Shown piece after piece: positions 7,871 to 16,478 of a stretch of 64,000 nt of DNA. The notes beneath the pieces are model-generated. The model made no database searches, had not been told where the DNA came from, and worked only from the letters and a program-made list of their open reading frames with translations. Position numbers and translations under genes: made by a program. The stretch is from Pseudobutyrivibrio sp. ACV-2 (lineage in GTDB: Bacteria > Bacillota > Clostridia > Lachnospirales > Lachnospiraceae). Every line of letters starts with the position of its first letter. Within the stretch, counting starts at the first letter, position 1. Location of the stretch: NCBI RefSeq assembly GCF_900107545.1, contig NZ_FNQZ01000003.1, positions 185,277 to 249,276 of the forward strand. Reading direction: 5' to 3'.

Positions 7871-7972
7871 TCAAGGTCTCCTCGACCTGACGGTCTTCGT
7901 CGGTCGGTTCGGTGGGAAAAAGGTCCACCGGACCTTTTTCTTTATCCACCTCCCCCCGCCTTCCGCATTGGT
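7871..7972 (+). repeat. 102-bp direct repeat, copy B, ending in tRNA-Leu 3' end
   Basis: Second copy of the repeat at 4238-4339; two base differences in 102. Bases 7955-7968 equal the tRNA-Leu(AAG) 3' end. Together the copies bracket the flagellinolysin, the sigma-like gene, the HIT gene and the hairpin cluster. Confidence 0.8.
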
Positions 7973-8090
7973 AAGAAGCAATCACTTAAATGTGGTTGTT
8001 TTTTTATGCAAATGTATAAGAAATAAGAAAAATGAGTTATAATCATTGAGATAAAATAAATAAAAGGATATTAATTCGATAAATATTACT

Positions 8091-8849
8091 ATGTATGATT
8101 ATAAGGTAAATATAAACGGTTTGGATGTTGATGCGCATTACACTGAGTCCAATATAAATGATATTTTTATTCCATTGTTAAGAAGATTAACAGAACTTCA
8201 AAAAGAAAAAGACAGACGTATTCTGGTAATGTTGGCGGCTCCTCCGGGTACTGGAAAAAGCACATTGTGTTCGTTTTTGGAAAAACTTTCCAGAGAAGTT
8301 GATGGGGTAGCCGAAATTCAGTCTATAGGCATGGATGGATTTCACCGTATGCAGGACTATTTGATTAATCACACTACAGTCAGAGATGGTGTTGAGATAC
8401 CTATGGTAAAAATCAAAGGTGCTCCAGAAACTTTTGATTTGCATCTTCTTACTGGGCGTATAAAAAGGATTGTAGCTGGGGAAAATTGTGGTTGGCCAAT
8501 TTACGATAGAACCACCCATAATCCACAGGATAATGTGATTACCATATCATCAAATATTGTGTTGCTTGAGGGGAATTATCTACTGTTAGATGAACCTGGC
8601 TGGAGTGATTTAAAATCCTATGCTGACTACACAATACTTATGACTGCTGATGAAGATATGCTCAGAAGACGTCTTATTTGTAGAAAAGCTGCGAGCGGAA
8701 ATTCTGTTGATGATGCAACAAAATTCGTTGATTATAGCGACATGGCAAATGTTAGAACTTGTCTTTTGAAATCTCAAAATCCAGACTTAAAATTGGTGGT
8801 TTTGGAAGATGATAGTATTCAAGCGGGTTCCGAGATTTACAACCCGTAA
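8091..8849 (+). CDS. P-loop nucleoside/sugar kinase (uridine kinase-like)
   Basis: 252 residues. Walker A APPGTGKSTL (about residues 50-59); MDGFHR and YDRTTHNP blocks and IVLLEGNYLLLD are typical of the uridine kinase/phosphoribulokinase-like family that includes fungal/bacterial FrcK-type proteins. It should transfer the gamma-phosphate of ATP to a hydroxyl of a small substrate, possibly a nucleoside or sugar; the exact substrate is unclear. No good ribosome site precedes the ATG (the AAAGG at ~8062 is too far), so the true start or level of translation is uncertain. It is monocistronic. Confidence 0.75.
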   Translation: MYDYKVNINGLDVDAHYTESNINDIFIPLLRRLTELQKEKDRRILVMLAAPPGTGKSTLCSFLEKLSREVDGVAEIQSIGMDGFHRMQDYLINHTTVRDGVEIPMVKIKGAPETFDLHLLTGRIKRIVAGENCGWPIYDRTTHNPQDNVITISSNIVLLEGNYLLLDEPGWSDLKSYADYTILMTADEDMLRRRLICRKAASGNSVDDATKFVDYSDMANVRTCLLKSQNPDLKLVVLEDDSIQAGSEIYNP

Positions 8850-8916
8850 TCATTCACAAAACAAACCTTCGAACATTAAGCTATCTGACAATTTGAGATA
8901 AAAATATAAAATTATC

Positions 8917-8944
8917 TTGCAAAATACAAATCGCACGCTATAAT
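8917..8944 (+). promoter_or_regulatory. Promoter of the repeat-containing RNA
   Basis: TTGCAA (8917-8922), 16-bp spacer, perfect TATAAT (8939-8944). Predicted start near 8951. No open reading frame follows. Confidence 0.7.
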
Positions 8945-8950
8945 AATAAT

Positions 8951-9315
8951 TACAAAATAACAAATGCAAAAGAGAAAGGGAGGTACAGACCACCAGAAAA
9001 TTAAGTTTTAAAACTAATGTAATATCAAAATCTAGTGATTGGAGGTACGGTCCACCAGAGGATTAAGTTTTAAAACCAAATGTTAATTGTTAAAATTCAG
9101 GAAAGGAAGGTATAGTCCACCAGAGATTTAACATTTAAACACACGCGACAATTTTATGATGAGGTCCATCAATGATTAAAAGTTTTCAAATGGACAGCAA
9201 CATATCAAAATGAAACAGATTGAGAGGTATAGTCCATTGGGATCGAATTCTAGGGGCGGCATCAGCTAGGAATCAAGTGGTTTCCGAGTTGGTGTCGCCC
9301 GTTTTTTGTGTAAAA
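8951..9315 (+). ncRNA. Candidate non-coding RNA with five degenerate ~60-nt repeats
   Basis: A unit with its own promoter and a strong terminator but no coding frame. Five repeat starts at about 8979, 9041, 9105, 9161 and 9222 (spacing 56-64). The best-conserved core is GGAGGTAyrGTCCACCAGAG followed by ATTAAGTTTTAAAAC; copies 4 and 5 are decayed. Each unit holds a GGA/GGAGG-like word and can form a short GG..CC hairpin. The last unit leads into a long G-U-rich hairpin (about 9253-9302: GGGCGGCATCAGC pairing with GTTGGTGTCGCCC) and a T-run. I do not recognise an established family; a protein-sequestering RNA (CsrB-like logic) is one idea. Confidence 0.55.
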
Positions 9316-9341
9316 ATGTTACTTTAACTAACACAAAACTC

Positions 9342-9370
9342 TTGACTTAATGATAATTAATCCTTAAAAT
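9342..9370 (+). promoter_or_regulatory. Sigma-A promoter for tRNA-Leu(CAG)
   Basis: TTGACT (9342-9347), 17-bp spacer, TAAAAT (9365-9370), start expected about five bases before the tRNA. Confidence 0.75.
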
Positions 9371-9381
9371 ACAATATGTTC

Positions 9382-9465
9382 GCAGGAATGGCGGAATTGG
9401 CAGACGCGCAGGCTTCAGGTGCCTGTGGTAGCAATATCGTGTGGGTTCAAGTCCCATTTCCTGCA
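9382..9465 (+). tRNA. tRNA-Leu, anticodon CAG
   Basis: Acceptor arms GCAGGAA (9382-9388) and TTCCTGC (9458-9464); anticodon stem CAGGC/GCCTG around TTCAGGT gives anticodon CAG at 9416-9418. Long variable arm as in class II tRNAs. CCA not encoded. Confidence 0.95.
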
Positions 9466-9469
9466 GCCC

Positions 9470-9500
9470 AAACCTAGGCGCATCGCGTCTAGGTTTTTTG
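9470..9500 (+). terminator. Terminator of tRNA-Leu(CAG)
   Basis: AACCTAG and CTAGGTT arms with a GCGC/CGCGT inner part, followed by TTTTTT. Confidence 0.8.
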
Positions 9501-9520
9501 TGTTTATGCAAAACGTAAGT

Positions 9521-9609
9521 AAGTGTGTGATGGGATGCCTTAGGATTATTTTTGAGGAGTATAACAAAGTGATCTCAAAAATGAGCCTAAGGCATCCCAT
9601 CACACACTT
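9521..9609. repeat. 36-bp inverted repeat with 17-bp loop
   Basis: Left arm 9521-9556 and right arm 9574-9609 are complementary with two mismatches; the first 24 bases pair perfectly. The 89-bp unit has no coding capacity and is not needed as a terminator since one already follows the tRNA. It may be a miniature inverted-repeat element or a folded RNA. Confidence 0.75.
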
Positions 9610-9640
9610 GCGGTGGCTTATTTAAATCAATTACATTTTT

Positions 9641-9678
9641 TTACACACAAAAAAAGGATATCCTTTTTTTGTGTGTAA
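9641..9678. repeat. Perfect 38-bp palindrome before dgt
   Basis: Every base from 9641 to 9678 pairs with its mirror about the centre GGAT|ATCC; it includes A7/T7 runs and ACACAC/GTGTGT ends. It could be a bidirectional terminator or cruciform; it lies 47 bp before the dgt start. Confidence 0.85.
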
Positions 9679-9725
9679 TTCGTTTTATAGGAGTGTCGTT
9701 TTATAAGCAAAATTGGGAGGCTAAA

Positions 9726-10742
9726 ATGGGCACAATACGCGAAATGATTGAGCAGATGGAAAGGGAAACACTTAGCCCTTATGCTACGCTCAATGAAAAT
9801 TCTCGTGGCCGCGAAAAGGATGAGCCACAATGTGATATTCGTCCTTTGTTTCAAAGAGACAGGGACAGAATTCTTCATAGCAAAGCATTTCGTCGCTTGA
9901 AGAACAAAACTCAAGTTTTTCTTACTCCTCAGGGTGATCATTATAGAACCAGATTGTCCCATACGTTGGAAGTTTCACAGAATGCCAGAACTATAGCCAA
10001 AGCGCTGAGACTGAATGAGGATCTCGTTGAAGCTATAGCCTTAGGTCATGATTTGGGACATACTCCTTTTGGACATGCAGGAGAAGCACAGCTTAATGCC
10101 ATGTGCTCCACAGGTTTTGTCCATTCTGAGCAGAGCGTTCGCATTGTAGAAAAGCTTGAAAAAGGTGGTTTGGGCTTAAATCTTACCTGGGAGGTTCGAG
10201 ATGGCATCCGCAATCATCGTACCAGTGGAAGGCCGGCCACACCAGAGGGACAGATTGTTCGTCTCTCAGATAAAATCGCCTATGTTAATAGTGATATAGA
10301 CGATGCCATTCGTGCGCAGATTTTAACAGAGGATGATATTCCCCTTGAAATCAGAAAGACCTTGGGAATGTCTTCTGCAGTGCGCTTAGATACACTTATA
10401 CACGACGTAATTATAGAAAGCCAGGATAGTCCTCAGATAAAAATGTCTTTTGAGGTTGAAGAGGCTATGTCTGACCTCCGCAAATTCATGTTTGCCAACG
10501 TCTACAAGGATTCTGTGGCAAAGGTTGAAGAGGTCAAGGCAAAGCGTATGATTCGTGAATTATATGAGTACTATACCAATCATTTTGAGGAACTTCCTCC
10601 AAGGTATCGTGCTATGGAAGAAGATGGTGAAAGCCAGGAACGAATCATCTGTGACTATATCTCTGGTATGACAGACCAATATTGTATTACTAAATTCAAC
10701 GAATTCTTCATGCCAAAGGCATGGGTTGTTGATGGATTTTAA
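9726..10742 (+). CDS. dgt: dGTP triphosphohydrolase-like HD protein
   Basis: 338 residues from the ATG at 9726; GGGAGG at 9714-9719 decides this start over a longer frame that would run into the palindrome. HD-domain metal ligands are visible in RLSHTLEVSQ (His), LGHDLGHTPFGHAGE (HD plus further His) and VRLSDKIAYVNSDIDD (Asp). The RDRDRILHSKAFRRLKNKTQVF block is typical of deoxyguanosinetriphosphate triphosphohydrolase-like proteins, which cleave dNTPs to deoxynucleoside and tripolyphosphate. The gene is 12 bases ahead of dnaG, as in many Clostridia, which suits a role in dNTP balance at replication. Confidence 0.92.
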   Translation: MGTIREMIEQMERETLSPYATLNENSRGREKDEPQCDIRPLFQRDRDRILHSKAFRRLKNKTQVFLTPQGDHYRTRLSHTLEVSQNARTIAKALRLNEDLVEAIALGHDLGHTPFGHAGEAQLNAMCSTGFVHSEQSVRIVEKLEKGGLGLNLTWEVRDGIRNHRTSGRPATPEGQIVRLSDKIAYVNSDIDDAIRAQILTEDDIPLEIRKTLGMSSAVRLDTLIHDVIIESQDSPQIKMSFEVEEAMSDLRKFMFANVYKDSVAKVEEVKAKRMIRELYEYYTNHFEELPPRYRAMEEDGESQERIICDYISGMTDQYCITKFNEFFMPKAWVVDGF

Positions 10743-10754
10743 TTGGGAGAATAA

Positions 10755-12527
10755 ATGCCTTATTATTCAGACGACATCGTAGAAGAAGTCCGCACTAAAT
10801 CGGACATTGTAGATGTTATTTCGCACTATGTAAATTTACAAAAAAAGGGAAGCCAATATTTTGGCCTTTGTCCCTTTCATAATGAAAAAACTGGTTCATT
10901 TTCAGTAAGCCCTCAAAAGCAGATGTATTATTGCTTTGGATGTGGGGCTGGAGGCAATGTTTTCAGCTTTCTTATGAATTATGAAAACATGACCTTCAAG
11001 GAAGCAGTGGAAGAACTTGCTGGCAGAGCTGGTGTCACATTGCCACAGCGGGAAATGACCTATCAGGAGAGACAGCAGGCGGACAGACGTAGCCGTTTAT
11101 TTGAAATTAACAAAACTGCCGCAGCATACTATTATAAAATGCTTCGCTCCGATGCAGGAAAGCAAGCCCTTGATTATTTCACCAAACGTCAGCTTACTCC
11201 AGAGACCATGCATAGATTTGGCCTTGGCTGCTCTAGCAAATATTCAGATTCCCTGTATAAATATCTCAGGGAAAAGGGCTATGAGGATGATATTTTAAAG
11301 GATTGTGGTCTTATCACCATCGATGAAAAAAGAGGTGGTCATGATAAATTCTGGAATAGAGCCATGTTTCCGATTTTTGATGCCAATGGTAAGGTTGTAG
11401 CATTTGGTGGACGAGTTATGGGTGATGGTGAGCCTAAATATCTAAACTCGCCGGAAACCGAGATTTTCAACAAATCCAAAACCCTTTTTGGATTATATTT
11501 CGCCAGAAAGACCAGACGTCAGCAGTTTATACTGTGCGAAGGCTATATGGACGTTATAGCTTTGCACCAGGCAGGCTTTGACAATGCAGTTGCATCCTTG
11601 GGTACAGCTCTCACAGAGGGCCACGCTGGTATGCTTAAACGCTACGTCAAGGACGTATACCTTAGCTATGATTCAGATGGGGCAGGCCAAAAGGCTGCAC
11701 TTCGAGCTATTCCTATTTTAAAAAATGCTGGAATATCCTGCCGAATCATCAATATGTCCCCTTATAAGGACCCTGATGAATTCATTAAGAATCTAGGCGC
11801 AGAGGAATATGAAAAACGTATCCAAAATGCCGAAAATAGCTTTATGTATCAGGTTCGAATGCTTCAGAAGAATTACGACATGACAGACCCTGAGAAAAAG
11901 TCTGATTTCCAAAAAGAAACTGCAAGGATGATTGTCACGGAATTTCCTACTCAGCTTGAGAGGGAAAACTACACGGAATCCGTAGCAGCCAGGTTTAACA
12001 TTCCAAAGGATGCTCTAGCCAGATATATTATGGAGCTAGGCCAGTCTGGAATCACTGCCAAACGTGACAGTGGGGCTCAGGCTGAACAGAAACGTGGTAT
12101 TAAGCCAAAGGACGATGGAATGAAAATGTCACAAAGGCTTCTTTTAACATGGCTGGTTGAGAACCAAAGCATATATCCAAAGGTTAAGCCTTATATCAAT
12201 ATAGATGATTTTGAAGACGGTGTTTATCGCACCGTTGCCACTGAGGTATTCAAATATTGTGATGATAATAGCCCAGTGGATACAGCTCGTATCGTAGATT
12301 TGTTTATGGAGGACGAAGACCGCAAAACTGTAGCGGCTTTGTTTAACACTACAGTTGGCGAGCTCACAGGAAACAGTGATCTTAGCAAGGCTCTAAAAGA
12401 GACTTTGCTTAGAATAAAAAAGCATTCCCTTGAAAGAGCACAAAAGGGTGGAACAGACCTTCAAAGTCTTTTAGCGGGAAAGCGTACATTACAACAACTT
12501 GAACGTTTGAATATTTCATTTGTTTAG
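10755..12527 (+). CDS. dnaG: DNA primase
   Basis: 590 residues. N-terminal zinc-binding domain: CPFHNEKTGSF ... YYCFGCGAGGN (CHC2 type, about residues 39-66). Central RNA polymerase/Toprim domain with FGGRVMGDGEPKYLNSPET, EGYMDVIALHQAGF (Toprim Glu) and YDSDGAGQKA (Toprim DxD). The C-terminal ~150 residues form a helicase-interacting region. Makes RNA primers for lagging-strand synthesis with DnaB. It lies between dgt and rpoD in a macromolecular-synthesis-type operon without rpsU. Confidence 0.97.
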   Translation: MPYYSDDIVEEVRTKSDIVDVISHYVNLQKKGSQYFGLCPFHNEKTGSFSVSPQKQMYYCFGCGAGGNVFSFLMNYENMTFKEAVEELAGRAGVTLPQREMTYQERQQADRRSRLFEINKTAAAYYYKMLRSDAGKQALDYFTKRQLTPETMHRFGLGCSSKYSDSLYKYLREKGYEDDILKDCGLITIDEKRGGHDKFWNRAMFPIFDANGKVVAFGGRVMGDGEPKYLNSPETEIFNKSKTLFGLYFARKTRRQQFILCEGYMDVIALHQAGFDNAVASLGTALTEGHAGMLKRYVKDVYLSYDSDGAGQKAALRAIPILKNAGISCRIINMSPYKDPDEFIKNLGAEEYEKRIQNAENSFMYQVRMLQKNYDMTDPEKKSDFQKETARMIVTEFPTQLERENYTESVAARFNIPKDALARYIMELGQSGITAKRDSGAQAEQKRGIKPKDDGMKMSQRLLLTWLVENQSIYPKVKPYINIDDFEDGVYRTVATEVFKYCDDNSPVDTARIVDLFMEDEDRKTVAALFNTTVGELTGNSDLSKALKETLLRIKKHSLERAQKGGTDLQSLLAGKRTLQQLERLNISFV

Positions 12528-12560
12528 TTATTTCATTTTTTCAAATAGAAAGGAATAAAA

Positions 12561-13964
12561 ATGGCAAAAAAGAAAGTTGATGAGTTAATCGAAAGCGGAG
12601 ACTTAAATGCTGCCGCTGCGGCATTTCTAGCTGAGGCTGAAGCTGATGCAGAAGCAGATGAGGTTGATGATGCAGAAACTGAAGATAAGGATGTTGACTT
12701 CGGTGATCTTGAAGAAATCTCAGCTGAGGATCTTGAATTCGATGAGCATGATTTCGACAACATTGATGAGACAGAGGATGATGACGATGTAGACGAATTC
12801 CTGGCATCTGTTGGTGCTAAGACTTCAATCGACATGGATGATGTAGATGATGATGACGATGACGTTGATACCTTTGGTAGCGACGAGCTTGATTCTAAAA
12901 TCGCAGAGCTTATCAAAATCGCCAAGACTCAGAAGAACATTCTTGAAGATTACGAAATCTCGGAGTTTTTAAAGGACTACAAAATCGATGCAAAGCAGAT
13001 GGAGCGCATCCTTACTCACCTTGATAAAAAGGGTATCGATGTAAACTTCTCATCTGGTCCTTCTGATGCGCTTTTACTTGCAAGTGATGATGAGGATTTA
13101 GAAGATATCGATATGTCAGTGCCTGATTCTGTCAGCATTGAGGATCCAGTTCGTATGTACCTTAAGGAAATCGGTAAGGTACCACTTCTTTCTGCAGAGG
13201 AAGAGGTAGAGCTTGCCCAGAGAATGGAGACAGGTGACCAGGAGGCAAAGAACAAGCTTGCAGAGGCTAACCTTCGTCTTGTAGTTTCTATCGCAAAGCG
13301 TTACGTTGGACGTGGTATGCTTTTCCTTGACCTTATTCAGGAAGGTAACCTTGGTCTTATGAAGGCTGTAGAAAAGTTCGATTATCACAAGGGTTACAAG
13401 TTCTCTACATATGCTACATGGTGGATTAGACAGGCTATTACACGTGCTATCGCCGATCAGGCCCGTACTATCCGTATCCCTGTACATATGGTTGAAACCA
13501 TCAACAAACTCATCAGAGTTTCACGTCAGTTACTCCAGGAGTACGGCCGTGAACCGACTCCAGAGGAAATCGCTGCAGAGATGGGTATCACTGTAGACAG
13601 AGTTCATGAAATCCTCAAGATTTCTCAGGAGCCAGTTTCTCTTGAGACTCCAATCGGTGAGGAGGAAGATAGTCACCTTGGAGATTTCCTTCCAGATGAA
13701 AATGTACCAGTTCCAGCAGAAGCAGCTACATTTACTCTTTTGAAGGAACAGCTCCACGAGGTGCTTGATACACTTACAGAGCGTGAGCAGCGCGTACTTA
13801 TCCTTAGATTCGGTCTTGAGGATGGCAAGGCTCGTACCCTTGAAGAAGTAGGTAAGGAGTTTAACGTTACTCGTGAGCGTATCCGTCAGATCGAAGCAAA
13901 GGCTTTAAGAAAGCTTCGTCACCCAAGCCGCAGTAGAAAATTAAAGGATTATCTAGATCAGTAA
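12561..13964 (+). CDS. rpoD: Primary sigma factor RpoD
   Basis: 467 residues. Regions 2-4 are canonical: [16 protein letters not shown] (1.2), [30 protein letters not shown] and [19 protein letters not shown] (2), [11 protein letters not shown] (3), and [18 protein letters not shown] with [22 protein letters not shown] [18 protein letters not shown] (4.2). The first ~120 residues are an unusually acidic low-complexity stretch rich in Asp/Glu (for example DDDDDD near residue 97), in place of or before the usual region 1.1. It is 33 bases behind dnaG. Confidence 0.97.
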   Translation: MAKKKVDELIESGDLNAAAAAFLAEAEADAEADEVDDAETEDKDVDFGDLEEISAEDLEFDEHDFDNIDETEDDDDVDEFLASVGAKTSIDMDDVDDDDDDVDTFGSDELDSKIAELIKIAKTQKNILEDYEISEFLKDYKIDAKQMERILTHLDKKGIDVNFSSGPSDALLLASDDEDLEDIDMSVPDSVSIEDPVRMYLKEIGKVPLLSAEEEVELAQRMETGDQEAKNKLAEANLRLVVSIAKRYVGRGMLFLDLIQEGNLGLMKAVEKFDYHKGYKFSTYATWWIRQAITRAIADQARTIRIPVHMVETINKLIRVSRQLLQEYGREPTPEEIAAEMGITVDRVHEILKISQEPVSLETPIGEEEDSHLGDFLPDENVPVPAEAATFTLLKEQLHEVLDTLTEREQRVLILRFGLEDGKARTLEEVGKEFNVTRERIRQIEAKALRKLRHPSRSRKLKDYLDQ

Positions 13965-13990
13965 ATATATCAAGGTTTATACATAATTAA

Positions 13991-14701
13991 ATGATAAAAT
14001 TGTCTACAAGATTGCAAATCGTATACGACATGGTGCCTGCTTGCGACACTATAGCCGATGTAGGCTGTGACCATGGCTATCTTTCTATTGCATTGCTTGA
14101 AAGAGAAGTGGCCAAAAGAGCCATAGCCATGGACATAAATAAGGGACCACTTGCAAAAGCAAATGAGAATATTTTGGCTTCAGGTTTCAAGGATAGATGT
14201 GAAACCCGTCTATCTGACGGTCTTGCCAAACTTGAAGTGGCTGAGGCTGATGTAATATGCATTTGCGGAATGGGAGGAGCCCTGATTGGCAGAATCATAT
14301 CAAAGGATTTTGATGTGGCTAAATCAGCTAAATGCATGATAATAGAGCCACAATCTGAATACTATGAGCTTCGTAGTATGCTTACAGAAAAGGGTTTTGT
14401 GATAGATGATGAGTCCCTTTGTACAGAGGAAAACAAAATCTATCCAATCATCAAAATCCACTATGAGCCTGATGTTAAAAATCGTCCAACATACACAAAG
14501 GCTCAGCTCGTATACGGGCCAAAAGTCATAGAGAAATCACCACAGCTTTTACAAAAGCTTTTGGATAAAAATGAAAGTGAATACAGCTCTATTCTTAGTA
14601 AGCTTGAAAATGGGGGAAGCGACTCTGAGGCTATAGCTTTAAGATGTCGTCAGCTGAAAGAAGAGCTAGACATAATCTCAGAAATAAGAAATTCACTTTA
14701 G
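13991..14701 (+). CDS. trmK: tRNA (adenine(22)-N1)-methyltransferase
   Basis: 236 residues. SAM-binding class I methyltransferase start IADVGCDHGYLSIALL, acidic ribose-binding AIAMDIN, and a CICGMGGALIGRII block characteristic of the TrmK/YqfN family; Lys/Glu-rich coiled C-terminus. It methylates A22 in the D-loop region of some tRNAs. Location right after rpoD is classic for Firmicutes. The usual next gene (NIF3-like YqfO) is missing here, replaced by a nucleoside kinase starting 12 bases on. Confidence 0.9.
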   Translation: MIKLSTRLQIVYDMVPACDTIADVGCDHGYLSIALLEREVAKRAIAMDINKGPLAKANENILASGFKDRCETRLSDGLAKLEVAEADVICICGMGGALIGRIISKDFDVAKSAKCMIIEPQSEYYELRSMLTEKGFVIDDESLCTEENKIYPIIKIHYEPDVKNRPTYTKAQLVYGPKVIEKSPQLLQKLLDKNESEYSSILSKLENGGSDSEAIALRCRQLKEELDIISEIRNSL

Positions 14702-14713
14702 GAGGGGGAAGCT

Positions 14714-16378
14714 ATGGCAAAAGTAATAATTAATGGCAATGAAGAAACCTACGAAGATGGAACTCACTTAGTGGACATTGCAAAAAAGCATCAACCTGAT
14801 TTTAAGGATGATATTGTTCTTGCAAAATATAAGGGAAGTCTTACGGAACTTAACAAGGGTATAACTGGAGTAGGAACGCTTGAGTTTCTTACTACAGCCG
14901 AAAAAGATGGACGCAGGGCTTACAGACGAAGTGTGGCATTCATGCTTCAAAGAGCCCTTATGGAAGCTTATCCTTTGCCAAAACATGCATATCTTAGGGT
15001 TGAACATTCTCTTGGACAGGGGGATTTCTGCACGTTAGACGGCGTAGAACCACCTTCAGAGGAAGAGCTGCAAGAACTTAAGAGGATTATGCTTAACCTT
15101 GTGGAAAAGGATATTCCACTAAAAAAATATTCCATTAAGACCACTCAGGCCAAAGAAATGTTCAAATCCTTCAACATGAAGGAAAAAGAACAGCTGTTAA
15201 AATATCGTACAAGTTCCAACATCAATGTATATGATTTGGATGGATGTATTGATTATTTTTATGGTTATATGGTGCCAACCACAGGCTTGCTTAAATATTT
15301 CGATTTAATCAAGTTTGAGAATGGTTTTATGCTTATGTATCCTGATGGAAGTCTTCCAGGCATCAATACCAGAGAGGTTGCTACCTTTAAAAAGCCTATG
15401 AAGCTTTTTAGAGTACAGCAGGAAGCATCATTGTTTGGCTCTACAATGGGCGTCCCTACAGTGGGGGCTTTAAACGAAGCTATTGCAAATGGTCGCATCA
15501 GGGATATTGTGCTTTCTCAGGAAGCTATTATGGAGGGCAATATTGGTGATTTAGCCATAACCATAGCGGATAATAAGGACATTAAATTTGTTATGATGGC
15601 TGGTCCGTCATCATCAGGAAAAACAACCTTTTCTCACAAGCTTTCAGCACATTTGAGGGCATTAGGATGTGTTCCGCATCCTCTCCCTTTAGATGATTTT
15701 TATCTCGACAGAGATCAAATGCCTATAGATGAATATGGTGAAAAGGATTTTGAGTCTATAGAAGGACTTGATATACCATATTTCAATGATTGTATGGTTA
15801 AGCTCCTAAATGGAGAAAGAGTACTTTTGCCTAACTTTAATTTTAAGGTAGGTAAAAGAGAATATAATGATCATTATATGCAATTAGGTAAACACGATAT
15901 TCTCGTTATCGAGGGTATCCACGGTCTAAACGATAGAATGAGTTCTTCATTACCTGCAGAAAGTAAGTACAAAATTTACCTGTCAGCGTTGACTCAGCTG
16001 TCGATTGACGAGCATAATCCACTGTCTACAGCAGATGGAAGACTTATTCGTCGTATTGTAAGAGATGCCAGAACTAGGGCAACTACAGCCTCAGAAACCA
16101 TAGCTATGTGGGATTCTGTTCGTAGAGGTGAGGAGAAAAATATCTTCCCATTCCAGGAACAGGCTGATTATATTTTCAATACGGCCTTGATTTATGAGAT
16201 GGCAGCGCTTAAACTATATGTTGACCCATTGCTTTATGCTATTGAGCCAGATGAGCCTACATATGGTGAGGCAAAGCGTCTGATAAAGCTTTTGGATTAT
16301 TTCCTTCCAATGGCACCAGAGGTTATTCCTAACAATTCTTTAGTTAGAGAGTTCATTGGAGGATCATGTATTTTATAA
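14714..16378 (+). CDS. TGS-domain nucleoside (uridine-type) kinase
   Basis: 554 residues. Residues 1 to about 60 resemble a TGS domain (as at the N-terminus of threonyl-tRNA synthetase), followed by a ThrRS-like second N-terminal domain with modified HxxxH (MLQRALMEAYPL, VEHSLGQGDF). The C-terminal half is a P-loop kinase: GPSSSGKTTFSHKL (about 296-309), LDDFYLDRDQ, and DILVIEGIHGLND, all uridine kinase-like. This fused architecture is known in Clostridia but its substrate is not well established. Ribosome site GGAGGGGG directly before ATG. Probably co-transcribed with trmK. Confidence 0.85.
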   Translation: MAKVIINGNEETYEDGTHLVDIAKKHQPDFKDDIVLAKYKGSLTELNKGITGVGTLEFLTTAEKDGRRAYRRSVAFMLQRALMEAYPLPKHAYLRVEHSLGQGDFCTLDGVEPPSEEELQELKRIMLNLVEKDIPLKKYSIKTTQAKEMFKSFNMKEKEQLLKYRTSSNINVYDLDGCIDYFYGYMVPTTGLLKYFDLIKFENGFMLMYPDGSLPGINTREVATFKKPMKLFRVQQEASLFGSTMGVPTVGALNEAIANGRIRDIVLSQEAIMEGNIGDLAITIADNKDIKFVMMAGPSSSGKTTFSHKLSAHLRALGCVPHPLPLDDFYLDRDQMPIDEYGEKDFESIEGLDIPYFNDCMVKLLNGERVLLPNFNFKVGKREYNDHYMQLGKHDILVIEGIHGLNDRMSSSLPAESKYKIYLSALTQLSIDEHNPLSTADGRLIRRIVRDARTRATTASETIAMWDSVRRGEEKNIFPFQEQADYIFNTALIYEMAALKLYVDPLLYAIEPDEPTYGEAKRLIKLLDYFLPMAPEVIPNNSLVREFIGGSCIL

Positions 16379-16392
16379 ATTAAACAATAAAG

Positions 16393-16478
16393 AACTGCAT
16401 TTAAGATTGCCTCCGGCAATGGGCAGTTCATGGTATTAAGGAATCTTCCCGCAGGGGCGGGCCCCTCTTTAATACATT
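16393..16478 (+). terminator. Hairpins between kinase gene and rnpB
   Basis: GAACTGC (about 16392) pairs with GCAGTTC (about 16424); a second hairpin AGGGG-CGGG-CCCCT lies near 16454-16467. No long T-run follows, so termination strength is uncertain; the rnpB promoter may lie in this stretch. Confidence 0.45.

Noticed and set aside
8979..9060. GGTAC-GG-TCC hairpins looked like guanidine-II (mini-ykkC) or T-box elements
   Set aside because: Loops are ACAG/ATAG in other copies, stems have mismatches, five copies are present, and the T-box GGTGGNACCGCG is missing. No regulated gene follows before the tRNA.
8979..9240. Regular ~60-bp repeats suggested a CRISPR array
   Set aside because: The repeats are imperfect and decay along the unit, parts between them are also partly alike, no cas genes are near, and the unit has its own promoter and terminator.
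9669..9725. Longer dgt start
   Set aside because: Would begin inside the 38-bp palindrome; the GGGAGG-spaced ATG at 9726 fits the family length.
12533..12925. Ser-rich minus-strand frames opposite rpoD
   Set aside because: They are the complement of the Asp/Glu-rich codons of the RpoD N-terminus.
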